Below, in pieces: positions 23,747 through 35,915 of a stretch of 52,240 nucleotides of DNA. The stretch is from positions 1-52,240 of the forward strand of contig NZ_JBLGTV010000018.1 in the NCBI RefSeq assembly GCF_047468865.1, in the 5' to 3' direction. The stretch is from Castellaniella hirudinis_A. GTDB taxonomy: Bacteria; Pseudomonadota; Gammaproteobacteria; Burkholderiales; Burkholderiaceae_B. The notes under the pieces are model-generated. The model saw only the letters and a list, made by a program, of their open reading frames with translations. It did not search any database and had not been told where the DNA came from. A program made the position numbers and the translations under genes. The stretch's first letter is position 1; each line of letters starts with the position of its first letter.

Positions 23747-24760
23747 ATGAAGACAAAGCCTGATGATTGGCGCGCAAAGGGCATACGCCGCCATTCTACC
23801 GCCAGGTGCCTGCAAGGCGCCGGTCTGGTGCTGGCCTTATGCCTGGCGGCCTGGGGCGGGGCCCGCTGGCAGGCTTGGCGCGCGCCGCAGCCCGACGCGG
23901 TGCTGCGCCTGGCGCACGATATCCAGCGCCTGGAGGACGCGGCCGCCTTGCAGGGCAGCATCACTGGCCTTGCCGGCAAGGTGGGCGAGCTTCAGGGCCG
24001 TGTCCTGGCCATGGATGCCTTGCGTGAGCGCATCGCCCAGGCGGCGGGGCTGAGTTACAGCGCGCCCGAGCTGGCGGCCTTGTCGATGACGCCGGTCGCG
24101 GGCCTGCACCCCGAGGCCGACCCGGCCCAGGTGCTGGATGACCTGGATGCGGAGCCGCTGGACATGGCCGGGTCGGCCCAGGCCCTGGGCCGCCACATTG
24201 ATTTCCTGGGCGCCCAGCTGGATCGGCAGGAAGATGCCTATGCCCTGCTGGACGCCGCTTTGTCGCGCCAGGCCGGCTTCCAGGCCAGCCTGCCCACCCT
24301 GGCCCCGGTGGACTATCCCGCGCTCAGTTCGTCGTTCGGCTGGCGGCGCAATCCGGTCAGCGGGCGGCGCAGCATGCATGAAGGCCTGGATTTCGTCGCG
24401 CCGCGCGGCACGCCGATCCGGGCGGCCTCGGGCGGGCTGGTGGTGCGCGCCGGGACGATGCGGGGGTATGGCAAGATGGTCGAGATCGACCATGGCAATG
24501 GCCTGCGGACGCGTTATGCCCACGCCTCCAGCCTGCAGGTCAAAACCGGGGATATCGTGCGCCAGGGCGACCAGATCGCCCGGGTCGGCAGCACGGGCCG
24601 TTCCACCGGGTCGCATCTGCACTTTGAAATCCGCATGGCCGATTATCCGCTGGATCCCACTTTGTTCATCCAGCCGGGCGCCGCCACGCGCCGGGCCGAC
24701 GCTCCCGTGCGGCTGGCGGATGCGGAACCCGTCAAAGCGACAGACCCGCAGCTGCGTTAA
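23747..24760 (+). CDS. M23 (LytM-type) metallopeptidase, membrane-anchored
   Basis: Predicted periplasmic peptidoglycan endopeptidase of 337 residues. A basic N-terminus is followed by a membrane anchor or uncleaved signal (about 24-42). A helical region (55-175) with coiled-coil character comes next, then the M23 domain (about 193-315). All zinc and catalytic residues are present: His211 and Asp215 in MHEGLDF, His259 in YAHASSL, and His290/His292 in SHLHFE. Unlike EnvC or NlpD it therefore looks catalytically competent. The ATG has AAGGA 8 bases upstream. Only 14 bases separate it from the start of divergent dciA. This gene commonly precedes secA in Betaproteobacteria. Confidence 0.88.
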   Translation: MKTKPDDWRAKGIRRHSTARCLQGAGLVLALCLAAWGGARWQAWRAPQPDAVLRLAHDIQRLEDAAALQGSITGLAGKVGELQGRVLAMDALRERIAQAAGLSYSAPELAALSMTPVAGLHPEADPAQVLDDLDAEPLDMAGSAQALGRHIDFLGAQLDRQEDAYALLDAALSRQAGFQASLPTLAPVDYPALSSSFGWRRNPVSGRRSMHEGLDFVAPRGTPIRAASGGLVVRAGTMRGYGKMVEIDHGNGLRTRYAHASSLQVKTGDIVRQGDQIARVGSTGRSTGSHLHFEIRMADYPLDPTLFIQPGAATRRADAPVRLADAEPVKATDPQLR

Positions 24761-24780
24761 ACTGCATCGTTTACCTGCGG

Positions 24781-24808
24781 TTGCCACTCGGTAACCGTGC
24801 CTGACAAT
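24781..24808 (+). promoter_or_regulatory. Candidate secA promoter
   Basis: TTGCCA (24781-24786) and GACAAT (24803-24808) lie 16 bp apart in the 104-base gap before secA. Confidence 0.5.
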
Positions 24809-24864
24809 CTTTCAGGTCGCCGGTTCTCGCAAACCCAGGGCCGGCGCCCCAGCGACGACATACT

Positions 24865-27617
<2,753 letters not shown>

Positions 27618-27618
<1 letters not shown>

Positions 27619-27651
27619 TTGAAAAGGCCGGGGAAACCCGGCCTTTTCAAT
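27618..27651. terminator. Bidirectional Rho-independent terminator after secA
   Basis: A perfect 15-bp stem (27618-27632 with 27637-27651) with a GAAA tetraloop, A-rich on the left and T-rich on the right. It begins on the last base of the secA stop codon. It can serve both secA and the minus-strand hicAB. Confidence 0.92.
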
Positions 27652-27702
27652 GGGGTGCGCGCCGGTGCGAGTCGATGTGGAAAAGCAAGGTATCCCGAGC
27701 GC

Positions 27703-28122
27703 TTACTCGATACTGAGCACCAGGCGCTTTCCCAGGACACGGGCGGCGCGATCCAGCGTCTTCAAGCTGGGCCAGTGCCGGGCGTCTTCGAGGCGTTTTG
27801 CCTGTGGCCAGCTGGTTTCCAGCGCTCGGGCCAGGTCAGCGACGCTGCGTTCGCCCCGGGCGGCGCGCAACAGCAACGCGCCTTGGGTCTTTGCATCTGG
27901 GGCGATATAGCATGATGCGTCCGCCACGTCGCGGCTGGGCATGGGGACGTCCAACCCTTCGGCCAAACGGCCTTCGAGCGTCAGGGTCAGGACTTCTGCG
28001 GCATTGAACAGCGCCTCGTCCATGGAGTCCCCTTCGGTGAATGCCTCGTCGAGGTCGACAAACTGGATGCAGAAGCCGCCAGACGGGTCTTCTGTAATAT
28101 GGGCTGGATAACGAACGTCCAT
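27703..28122 (-). CDS. hicB: HicB-type antitoxin with C-terminal helix-turn-helix
   Basis: A 139-residue protein with two parts. Residues 1-65 have the partly degraded RNase-H-like HicB fold (YPAHITEDPSGGFCIQFVDLDEAFTEGDSMDEALFNAAEVLTL). From about 85 there is an Xre-like DNA-binding region (LLLRAARGERSVADLARALETSWPQAKRLEDARHWPSLKTLDRAARVLGKRLVL). HicB proteins neutralise HicA and repress the operon. The gene follows hicA by 17 bases, the usual toxin-first order. Confidence 0.9.
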   Translation of the reverse strand: MDVRYPAHITEDPSGGFCIQFVDLDEAFTEGDSMDEALFNAAEVLTLTLEGRLAEGLDVPMPSRDVADASCYIAPDAKTQGALLLRAARGERSVADLARALETSWPQAKRLEDARHWPSLKTLDRAARVLGKRLVLSIE

Positions 28123-28139
28123 GATCGAAGCCTCTCTGC

Positions 28140-28325
28140 TTATTTGAGCCGAATGCCGATTTGCCGTTCGATGCTGGCCAGTGTGCCTGCTTTGATGTCA
28201 CGGCTGCCGTGGAGAGGAACGGTTGTGCGTGCGCCGCCCTTGCCAAGGCGGACGTGGCTGCCTTCCTTTCTGAGGATTTCCCAGCCTTCGGCTTCCAGCC
28301 GCTTGATCACGTCTTTTCCATTCAT
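28140..28325 (-). CDS. hicA: HicA-type mRNA interferase toxin
   Basis: A 61-residue double-stranded-RNA-binding-like toxin. It has KDVIKRLEAEGWEILRKEGSHVRLGKGG, with the catalytic His24 in the G-S-H motif, and ends in the family TVPLHGSRDIKAGTLASIERQIGI. ATG 28325 is chosen over the upstream open frame because AAAGGA sits about 6 bases before it and HicA proteins start there. Translation of the toxin is expected to be checked by HicB. Complete and apparently functional. Confidence 0.92.
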   Translation of the reverse strand: MNGKDVIKRLEAEGWEILRKEGSHVRLGKGGARTTVPLHGSRDIKAGTLASIERQIGIRLK

Positions 28326-28341
28326 CCACGTCCTTTCATGG

Positions 28342-28368
28342 TATATCAATAAAGGTCTATATTCAATA
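28342..28368 (-). promoter_or_regulatory. hicAB promoter/operator with direct repeats
   Basis: Two near-identical AT-rich blocks, TATATCAATA (28342-28351) and TATATTCAATA (28358-28368), lie 16 bp apart just upstream of hicA. On the minus strand TTGAAT (28361-28366) with TATACC (28340-28345) about 15 bp apart gives a weak promoter. The repeats are good candidates for HicB sites, one turn and a half apart. Confidence 0.5.
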
Positions 28369-28422
28369 CGCGGCAATTGGCAATGGATGTATTTCAGGCG
28401 TCGCCGGATGACGCCGGACTGT

Positions 28423-29907
28423 CTACAGCAAAAACACCGTCGCCAGCCCCAGAAACAAAAAGAACCCCAGCGAGTCCGTGGCGAAGGTCAGCAGCACCGA
28501 AGATCCCACGGCGGGGTCTTTGCCGAAGCGGTCGCGCAGCAGCGGGATCAGCACGCCCAGCGAGGCCCCGATCAGCATATTGCCCACCATGGCGGCCATC
28601 ATGACGGCGGCGATGGCGTAGGAATCCGAGATCACCCAGGCGAAAGTGGCCGCCACCAGGCTGCCGCAGGCGCCGACCAGGAAGGTGACCTGGATTTCGC
28701 GCTTGACCAGCTGCCAGATGTTGGCCCCGGTGACCCGGCCTGTGGCCATGGCGCGGATGATCATGGTCATGGTCTGGTTGCCCGAATTGCCCCCGATCCC
28801 GGCCACGATCGACATCAGGAAGGCCAGGATCACAATATGGCTGACGGTGTCCTCGAAGCGCGAGGCCACCAGCGAGGCGATCGAGGCCGTGCAGAGGTTG
28901 ATCAGCAGCCAGGGGGCGCGGTTGCGCAGGGCGGACAGCACCGGCGCGAAGATGTCTTCTTCCTGCAGGCCGGCGCGCGACAGTTCTTGCTCTTGCGAGT
29001 CTTCCTGCAGCACGTCCACCACCTCGTCGATGGTGACGCGGCCGATCAGGCGGCCTTGTTCGTCCACCACCGGGGCGGACACCAGGTCATAGCGCTCGAA
29101 GGCCCCGGCGGCGTCGGCGTCCGAGTCCAGCGGGTTCAGGCTCAACACGTCGGGTTCCATGACCGCGTTGACCAGGGTATCGGGCTCGGACAGCAGCAGG
29201 CGCGACAGGGACAGGGTGCCGCGCAATTGGTCGGCGCGATCCACCACGAAAATCTGGTCGGTGTGGTCGGGCAGTTCGTGCAGGCGGCGCAGGTAGCGCA
29301 GCACGACTTCCAGCGTGACGTCTTCGCGCACGCGCACCATGTCGAAGTCCATGATGGCCCCGACGGTGTCTTCGGGGTAGCCCATGGCGGCCACCAACTG
29401 GGCGCGTTCGGCGTCGGTCAGGCCCTTTTGCACGGCGGCGATCACGTCCGGCGGCAGATCGGGGGCCAGGTCGGCGATCTCGTCGGCATCCATGTTGCCG
29501 GTGGCCGCGATCAAGTCCTCGTGATCCATGGACTCGATCAGGGATTCGCGCACCCAGTCTTCGACTTCCAGCAGCACGTCGGCGTCGTATTCCTGGCTGA
29601 CCAGCTGCCAGATGATCTGGCGCTGGGTGACGGGCAGGGATTCGAGAATGAAGGCGATGTCGGCCGGGTGCAGGGCGTTGACGATCTGGCGGATTTCGTC
29701 TTCGTGCTGGCGCTGCAGCATGCCTTCCAGCAGATTGGAGCCGTCTTCGTCTTCCGTGTTGTGCTGGCGCTGCGCGAGCGCGTCCACGACCTCCTGGCGC
29801 TTCAGAATGGATTGCAGTTCCTGCAGCGCCAACTGGGCGTCTTCGGGATCCAGGCGGCGTGGGATGACGATGGAGGTGGCGGTTGGCTGAACCGGCTGAT
29901 CGACCAT
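28423..29907 (-). CDS. mgtE: Magnesium transporter MgtE
   Basis: Mg2+ channel/transporter of 494 residues. After a disordered N-terminus there is the MgtE N superhelical domain (about 60-180), tandem CBS domains (about 183-310, with MDFDMVRVREDVTLEVVLRYL and APVVDEQGRLIGRVTIDEVVDVL) and a five-helix membrane domain (330-494). The pore motif IGGNSGNQTMTMIIRAM (371-387) is intact. In the family, the acidic N and CBS domains sense cytosolic Mg2+ and close the pore. It lies 12 bases downstream of the thioesterase gene, so the two probably share an mRNA. Confidence 0.95.
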   Translation of the reverse strand: MVDQPVQPTATSIVIPRRLDPEDAQLALQELQSILKRQEVVDALAQRQHNTEDEDGSNLLEGMLQRQHEDEIRQIVNALHPADIAFILESLPVTQRQIIWQLVSQEYDADVLLEVEDWVRESLIESMDHEDLIAATGNMDADEIADLAPDLPPDVIAAVQKGLTDAERAQLVAAMGYPEDTVGAIMDFDMVRVREDVTLEVVLRYLRRLHELPDHTDQIFVVDRADQLRGTLSLSRLLLSEPDTLVNAVMEPDVLSLNPLDSDADAAGAFERYDLVSAPVVDEQGRLIGRVTIDEVVDVLQEDSQEQELSRAGLQEEDIFAPVLSALRNRAPWLLINLCTASIASLVASRFEDTVSHIVILAFLMSIVAGIGGNSGNQTMTMIIRAMATGRVTGANIWQLVKREIQVTFLVGACGSLVAATFAWVISDSYAIAAVMMAAMVGNMLIGASLGVLIPLLRDRFGKDPAVGSSVLLTFATDSLGFFLFLGLATVFLL

Positions 29908-29919
29908 GAATCCGGGTCC

Positions 29920-30312
29920 TCAGAGAGGGGGGAGGGGGCGGCTGTGGCGGCTTTCGTCGGTTGCCACATAAGTCAGGGTGGCTTCGGTCACCTTGACGAC
30001 CTCGGCGGCCAGCCCCTGGCGCTCGGCGTAGACTTCGACGTCGACGGTGATCGACGTGCGGCCTGTCCGGGTGATGTGGGCGTAGAAACTGACCAGGTCG
30101 CCCACGAAGACGGGCTGCTTGAAGGTGAAGGCATTGACCGCCACGGTGGCGACCCGGCCGCCGGCGCGCCGGGAAGCCGGAATGGCGCCGGCGATGTCGA
30201 CCTGGGCCATGATCCAGCCGCCGAAAACGTCCCCGTGGATATTGGCATCCGCGGGCATGGGCATGACGCGGATCACGGCGGGGTGCTGGTGGGTGGGCAG
30301 GGTGGTAAGCAT
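29920..30312 (-). CDS. YciA-like acyl-CoA thioesterase
   Basis: A 130-residue hotdog-fold protein with the acyl-CoA thioesterase signature DANIHGDVFGGWIMAQVDIAGAI (22-44), followed by VAVNAFTFKQPVFVGDLVSFYAHITRTGRTSITVDVEV. These match YciA-type enzymes that hydrolyse short to long acyl-CoAs. Residues after VATDESRHSRP are a short tail. It is the first gene of a probable two-gene unit with mgtE. No functional link to Mg2+ transport is evident. Confidence 0.88.
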   Translation of the reverse strand: MLTTLPTHQHPAVIRVMPMPADANIHGDVFGGWIMAQVDIAGAIPASRRAGGRVATVAVNAFTFKQPVFVGDLVSFYAHITRTGRTSITVDVEVYAERQGLAAEVVKVTEATLTYVATDESRHSRPLPPL

Positions 30313-30382
30313 GGGGACCTCGGGTGGAATCGGACAACGATCCGGGCTGTCTTGCCCAGTGTCGCGCGTATTTTACGGCAAG

Positions 30383-30400
30383 CCCCGGCGGGCGCCGGGG
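30383..30400 (-). terminator. GC hairpin after the M20 gene
   Basis: CCCCGGCG (30383-30390) and CGCCGGGG (30393-30400) pair perfectly around GG. It lies between the minus-strand M20 gene and the thioesterase gene. There is no T-run, so activity is uncertain. Confidence 0.35.
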
Positions 30401-30448
30401 AAGCGGCCCGGCGCGGTTGGCGGGTATGGCATCGCATGGCGCCGGGCG

Positions 30449-31656
<1,208 letters not shown>

Positions 31657-31660
<4 letters not shown>

Positions 31661-32493
31661 AGATGTCTACCGATCAGGATGTCCAGGGCCGTGGCCAGGT
31701 GGCTGTTGCCGGCCACCACGTTGCCGCCTTTGGGCCAGGGGTCTTGATGGCGGATGTCTTCGCACACGCCGCCGGCGGCCCGCACCAGCACGGTGCCGGC
31801 GGCCACGTCCCAAGGGGCCAGGCCCATTTCCCAGTAGCCATCGTAGCGCCCGCAGGCCGTCCAGGCCAGATCCAGCGAGGCGGCGCCCAGGCGGCGCACC
31901 CCGCGGGTCTGGTGCATGGCGTCGATGAAGCCCGGCATGTATTGCGATTCGAAGGAAAAATCGCGGAACGGGAAACCCGTGGCCAATACCGCATCGGCCA
32001 GCGTGCGGGTGTTGGAGCACAGGATGCGCCGGCCATTGAGCCAGGCCCCGATGCCATGCAGGGCGGTGAACAGTTCTTCGCGGTTGGGGTCGTAGACCAC
32101 CCCGATCAGGGGCGTGTCCTGGGCCAGCGGGGTTTGGCCGTCGGGCCGGCTGCCCGCGTGGGCGATGAGGGCGATGGACACGGCATAATGGGGAATGCCG
32201 CTGAGAAAGTTGGTGGTGCCGTCCAGCGGGTCGATGCACCAGGTGGCCTGGCTGCCCGCTGTGCCGCCGGATTCTTCGGCAATGATGCCGACGTCCGGGG
32301 TGCGCGCCCGCAGCACCTGGATGATGGCGCGCTCGGCTTCGCAGTCGGCCTGGGAGACTAGGTCGTTGGGCATTTTTGTGTTGATGACCAGGTCGGAACG
32401 GTGCAGGGCATGGCTTTGTAAAATGGCCGCGGCTGCATGGGCCGCCGTGACGGCGGCGTCCAGGTAGTCGGCCGACAGGAGATGCGGTGTCAT
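31657..32493 (-). CDS. Inositol monophosphatase family protein
   Basis: A 278-residue Mg2+-dependent, Li+-sensitive phosphatase-fold protein. The metal motifs are present: IIAEESGG (70-77), WCIDPLDGTTNF (85-96) and the C-terminal APWDVAAGTVLVRAAGG. It may act like SuhB or as an inositol/histidinol phosphatase. ATG 32493 is chosen. The frame is open 21 codons further, but that part is atypical and overlaps the mnmC promoter region. It is divergent from mnmC (93 bases between starts) and translationally coupled to the M20 gene. Confidence 0.9.
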
Positions 32494-32586
32494 TCGGTGT
32501 CGTTCCTGTGTTGCGCCCGCCGGGCCGCCCGTCGGCCTGCCTGGCGCTTGATCCATTGTACGTTAGCCCTTTGCGAGTGTCCCCCG

Positions 32587-34542
32587 ATGTCCGGCTCCTA
32601 TCAAGTCCTGACCCCCGCCACATGGCGGGAAACCGCCCAGGGCGTGCCTTGCAGCGTCCTGTATGGCGACGTGTACCATGGCGCCGCCGGGGCACTGGCG
32701 CAGGCGCGGCAGATTTTCCTGCCGGGCAATGGCCTGCCGGGGCGCTGGCGCGGGCGTCCCGCGTTCACGATTGCCGAAACCGGATTCGGCCTGGGGCAGA
32801 ACTTCCTGGCGGCGTGGCGGGCCTGGCGCGACGATCCGCAGCGCAGCGCCCGCCTGCACTACCTGGCGTTCGAGGCGCATCCGTTCGCCTTGCCGGATTT
32901 GCGCCGGGCCTGGGGGCGCCTGCCGGCGGACATGCAAGCGCTGGCCGATGAGTTGGCGGCCTGCTGGCCGGCTTTGCTGCCGGGGGTGCATCGGCTCGAT
33001 CTGCAGGCGGGCCGCGTCAGCCTGACCCTGATCCTGGGCGACATCCGCCGCACGGCGCGCCAGGCCCAGGCTTGCGTGGATGCTTTTTTCCTGGATGGTT
33101 TCGCGCCCCGCGTCAACCCCGACATGTGGTCATTGGCCGTGTTCAAGCAACTGCGGCGCTTGGCCGGGGCGGGGGCCACGGCGGCCACCTGGTGCGCCGC
33201 TGGGCAAGTCCGGCGCGACTTGCGCGCTGCGGGGTTTCTGGTCGACAAGGTGCCGGGCTTCGCGGGCAAGCGCGAGATGACGGTGGCGGTGCTGCGCCCC
33301 GGCCTGGGCCAGACGCCGGGGCCTTTGCCGCGTCAATCGGTGGCGGTGGTCGGCGCCGGGCTGGCGGGGGCGGGGTTGGCGCAGGTTCTGGCCTTGCGCG
33401 GGCATCGGGTGCAGGTCTGGGACGACTGGGATGTGCGGCAACTGCCCGTCGCGGTGCGCCGACGGGGCGCGGCGGCCCTGGTGCCCGCGTTGAGCCCGGA
33501 CGACGACACGCGCGCCCGCCTGTCCCGGGTCGGGTTGCAGCGGGCCTGGGCCCATTGGTCCGGGCTGGCGGGCGACGCCCGGCCCCAGCCGTGCGGCGCT
33601 TTGGTGTGCGCCCAATCCGAGGCGCAGGCGCAGCGCCAGCGGCAGATGCTGGCGCGCCTGGATTTCCCGGCCGACTGGGTGCGCTGGCTGGATGCCGGCC
33701 AGGCCGGCGCGCAGGCGGGGGTGCCCCTCCCGTACGGGGGGCTGTGGTTCGCCCAGGCCCTGCGGGCGTGTCCGGGCGAGTTGGTGGCGGCCTTGCTGTC
33801 CAGTCCGGGCGTGCAGTACCGGGCCGGCCGCGTGGCGGATCTGCGGCCGTTGCCCGGCGGCGGCTGGCGGCTGTGCGATGCGGCGGGCGCCATGCTGGCC
33901 GAGGCCGATCAGGTGGTGCTGGCCAATGCCCTGGGCGCACCGGCCTTGCTGGCGCGGGTGGCCGGCGCTGCCGCCGGCGCGGCGCCGTCGGTCAGTGCGC
34001 AAGCGGCTGCCGCGAGCGGGGGGACGGCGGGGCGCGTGGAACCCGATGGTTCGAGATTGTCCGCCTGGCCCGTGCTGGCCGGGTTGACGCCGCTGGCGGG
34101 ACAGGTCAGCCTGTATCCGGTGCCCGATGGCCTGTCCGCCGTGCCCCGGTGCGTGGTGTCCGGGCAGGGGTATTGCCTGCCGCCCCGGCATGGCTGGGGG
34201 GTGGCGGGCAGCACCTATCGCCCGCATGCCGCAGACGCCGTGGCGGATGCGGCGGGCCATGCGGACATCCGCCGGCAGCTGCGGGGCTGGCTGCCGGCGG
34301 ACGCCGTCCCGTGGCTGGATCACCCGGCCCCGGCGGGTTGGGCCGGCTGGCGCACCGCCACCCGCGACCATCTGCCCGTGATCGACGCCGTGGCGCAGCA
34401 CCCCGGCCTGTGGCTGGCCTGCGCCTACGGGTCGCGCGGCCTGAGCTGGTCGGCCCTGGCGGGCGAGCTGCTGGCGGCGCGGCTGGATGTCGAGCCCTGG
34501 CCGATCGAGCGTGAACTGCAGCACCGCATCCGGCTGCGTTAG
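32587..34542 (+). CDS. mnmC: Bifunctional tRNA wobble-uridine enzyme MnmC
   Basis: Finishes mnm5(s2)U34 in tRNAs such as tRNA-Lys and tRNA-Glu. Residues 1 to about 240 are the SAM methyltransferase half (MnmC2): GDVYHG, FTIAETGFGLGQNFLAAW (60-77) and VDAFFLDGFAPRVNPDMW (164-181). From about 250 follows the FAD oxidase half (MnmC1), with dinucleotide motif VVGAGLAGAGLAQVLA (254-269) and the C-terminal GSRGLSWSALAGELLAARL. At 651 residues it is a complete fusion. ATG 32587 opens directly on the family N-terminus. Residues 510-525 form an Ala/Gly-rich insert. Confidence 0.94.
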   Translation: MSGSYQVLTPATWRETAQGVPCSVLYGDVYHGAAGALAQARQIFLPGNGLPGRWRGRPAFTIAETGFGLGQNFLAAWRAWRDDPQRSARLHYLAFEAHPFALPDLRRAWGRLPADMQALADELAACWPALLPGVHRLDLQAGRVSLTLILGDIRRTARQAQACVDAFFLDGFAPRVNPDMWSLAVFKQLRRLAGAGATAATWCAAGQVRRDLRAAGFLVDKVPGFAGKREMTVAVLRPGLGQTPGPLPRQSVAVVGAGLAGAGLAQVLALRGHRVQVWDDWDVRQLPVAVRRRGAAALVPALSPDDDTRARLSRVGLQRAWAHWSGLAGDARPQPCGALVCAQSEAQAQRQRQMLARLDFPADWVRWLDAGQAGAQAGVPLPYGGLWFAQALRACPGELVAALLSSPGVQYRAGRVADLRPLPGGGWRLCDAAGAMLAEADQVVLANALGAPALLARVAGAAAGAAPSVSAQAAAASGGTAGRVEPDGSRLSAWPVLAGLTPLAGQVSLYPVPDGLSAVPRCVVSGQGYCLPPRHGWGVAGSTYRPHAADAVADAAGHADIRRQLRGWLPADAVPWLDHPAPAGWAGWRTATRDHLPVIDAVAQHPGLWLACAYGSRGLSWSALAGELLAARLDVEPWPIERELQHRIRLR

Positions 34543-34581
34543 CGGTCGAGTCTTGGCGCGTATATCCCAAGCGCGGCGGCG

Positions 34582-34601
34582 CGGATACGCGCGGGTATCC
34601 G
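34582..34601. repeat. Inverted repeat downstream of mnmC
   Basis: CGGATAC (34582-34588) and GTATCCG (34595-34601) face each other across 6 bases. It could be a weak mnmC terminator or an operator for the next gene, whose possible -10 element TATACT is at 34629-34634. Confidence 0.4.
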
Positions 34602-34668
34602 TTGGTAGTGCAGTGCTTAGGTTGAAGATATACTGGTTCGCATGAAAACCATGGCATGAGCGTACATC

Positions 34669-35304
34669 ATGGCGGCGATCCAATCCCGTTGGGGTCGGTG
34701 GTTGATTCATGGCCTGTCCGGCCTGTCTATTTTGCTTTTGCTGATCTGGCTGGCTGCGATCGCACTCATGTTGTCCCAGGCCAGCGACTACGCGGCGGAA
34801 CTCGCGGCCCGGCCTGCGCCTTCGCCGGATGATCGGGTGTTGTCGGGCACGGTCGAATTATCCGACCCGGGGCGGCAGGGGGCGGACGACGTGGCCGCGC
34901 CCTTTGGCTGGGTCATCGGCCAGACGCCGTGCGCGCGGGTGCTGGCGCAGGTGCCGGACAGCAGTCAGGATGCGCCTGGGAAATGGGTGTCTGTTGGCGG
35001 CCAGGGCGTGGCGGCGCTGGGTGTGCCGGGCATGCTGCGCTTGGCTGTCGGCTGCAACACAGAAGACATCGTAGAGCGCGTATTGCTGCGGTTTTATAAA
35101 GATCGCAATGGTCTTGTGCGCATGCAGGCCATGGCGCACGAACTGGATGCGCGCTATCGCGTGGCCCAGACGCCGGATCCGGCCGATCAGGTGAAGGATG
35201 GCGAGGGGCTGTTTGGCGCCTGGCGGGCGGACAACGCCGTCATCCGCATGACATACCACGCCATGGATCGCAGTTTCTGGCTGGAATACGCCGATCCCCC
35301 ATAG
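34669..35304 (+). CDS. Unknown membrane-anchored protein
   Basis: A 211-residue protein I cannot place in a family. One N-terminal membrane helix (about 14-36, GLSGLSILLLLIWLAAIALML) is followed by a soluble, presumably periplasmic domain of about 170 residues. The domain holds two Cys (in QTPCARV and AVGCNTED), a basic patch around ERVLLRFYKDRNGLVR and a C-terminal aromatic stretch, MDRSFWLEYADPP. No lipobox and no enzyme motif is visible. The start has no clear Shine-Dalgarno. Base composition and codon use match the neighbours. The next gene starts 11 bases later, so the two are probably an operon. Confidence 0.75.
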   Translation: MAAIQSRWGRWLIHGLSGLSILLLLIWLAAIALMLSQASDYAAELAARPAPSPDDRVLSGTVELSDPGRQGADDVAAPFGWVIGQTPCARVLAQVPDSSQDAPGKWVSVGGQGVAALGVPGMLRLAVGCNTEDIVERVLLRFYKDRNGLVRMQAMAHELDARYRVAQTPDPADQVKDGEGLFGAWRADNAVIRMTYHAMDRSFWLEYADPP

Positions 35305-35315
35305 GTTAGAACGCC

Positions 35316-35768
35316 ATGCAACCCACCGCCCCGCCCCCTGTGCCGCAGCTGTCCCGCCAAGCCGTTCGTCGCCTGATCGGCGGTTGGCTGCTGCGGCACG
35401 CATTCATCGATTGGCTGCTGTTGACCAAAATCTGGTGGATATTCTGGGGCATGGGCGGATTGTTGGTCTGGCTGTTCTTCTGCGTGGTGGCGGGCTATCT
35501 GGATCCGAACGATGGCACGGCCGGGGTTTGGTTGTTTGGCTTGATGACGTTCGCCTCGTGGCTGGTGCTGGTCGCGCTGTTTTTTTGCCGGGCGTTGCGC
35601 TGGCAGCTGGCGGTGCCCGATGCCTTGCTGCGGACGGTGCTGGACGCGCCGGCCGACGCGATCCCCGAGGCGGATCGCAGCCGGCTGCGGCAGCTGATCG
35701 AGCAGCAAGGCCCCTTGGCGTATGTGGCCTTGTTCCGGTGGTGCGGCAAGCAGCATACCGCCGTGTAA
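35316..35768 (+). CDS. Unknown two-helix membrane protein
   Basis: A 150-residue protein without a recognised family. A Pro-rich N-terminus and an amphipathic segment (12-37) lead into two strongly hydrophobic helices, about 39-60 (rich in Trp: IWWIFWGMGGLLVWLFFCVV) and 70-91. A cytosolic C-terminal tail follows (LLRTVLDAPADAIPEADRSRLRQLIEQQGPLAYVALFRW). It follows the single-helix protein by 11 bases, suggesting a two-component membrane unit. Nothing in the sequence indicates transport or catalysis. Confidence 0.7.
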   Translation: MQPTAPPPVPQLSRQAVRRLIGGWLLRHAFIDWLLLTKIWWIFWGMGGLLVWLFFCVVAGYLDPNDGTAGVWLFGLMTFASWLVLVALFFCRALRWQLAVPDALLRTVLDAPADAIPEADRSRLRQLIEQQGPLAYVALFRWCGKQHTAV

Positions 35769-35915
35769 AAGCGGCTTTTTCGTGGGCTGGTTCGACGGCG
35801 GGCAGGCCGTCCGGTTACCCTGAAAGCAAGCCGGATTTTATTTTATGGCGTAAATCCGTCAAAATACTGTCTTTTACAAGATTCACATGGGCGATCAGGC
35901 CCAGAGGATTACGCT

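Noticed and set aside
28376..28422. M-box or other metal riboswitch for mgtE
   Set aside because: This side is the 3' end of mgtE. On its 5' side only 12 bases separate it from the thioesterase gene, leaving no room for a leader.
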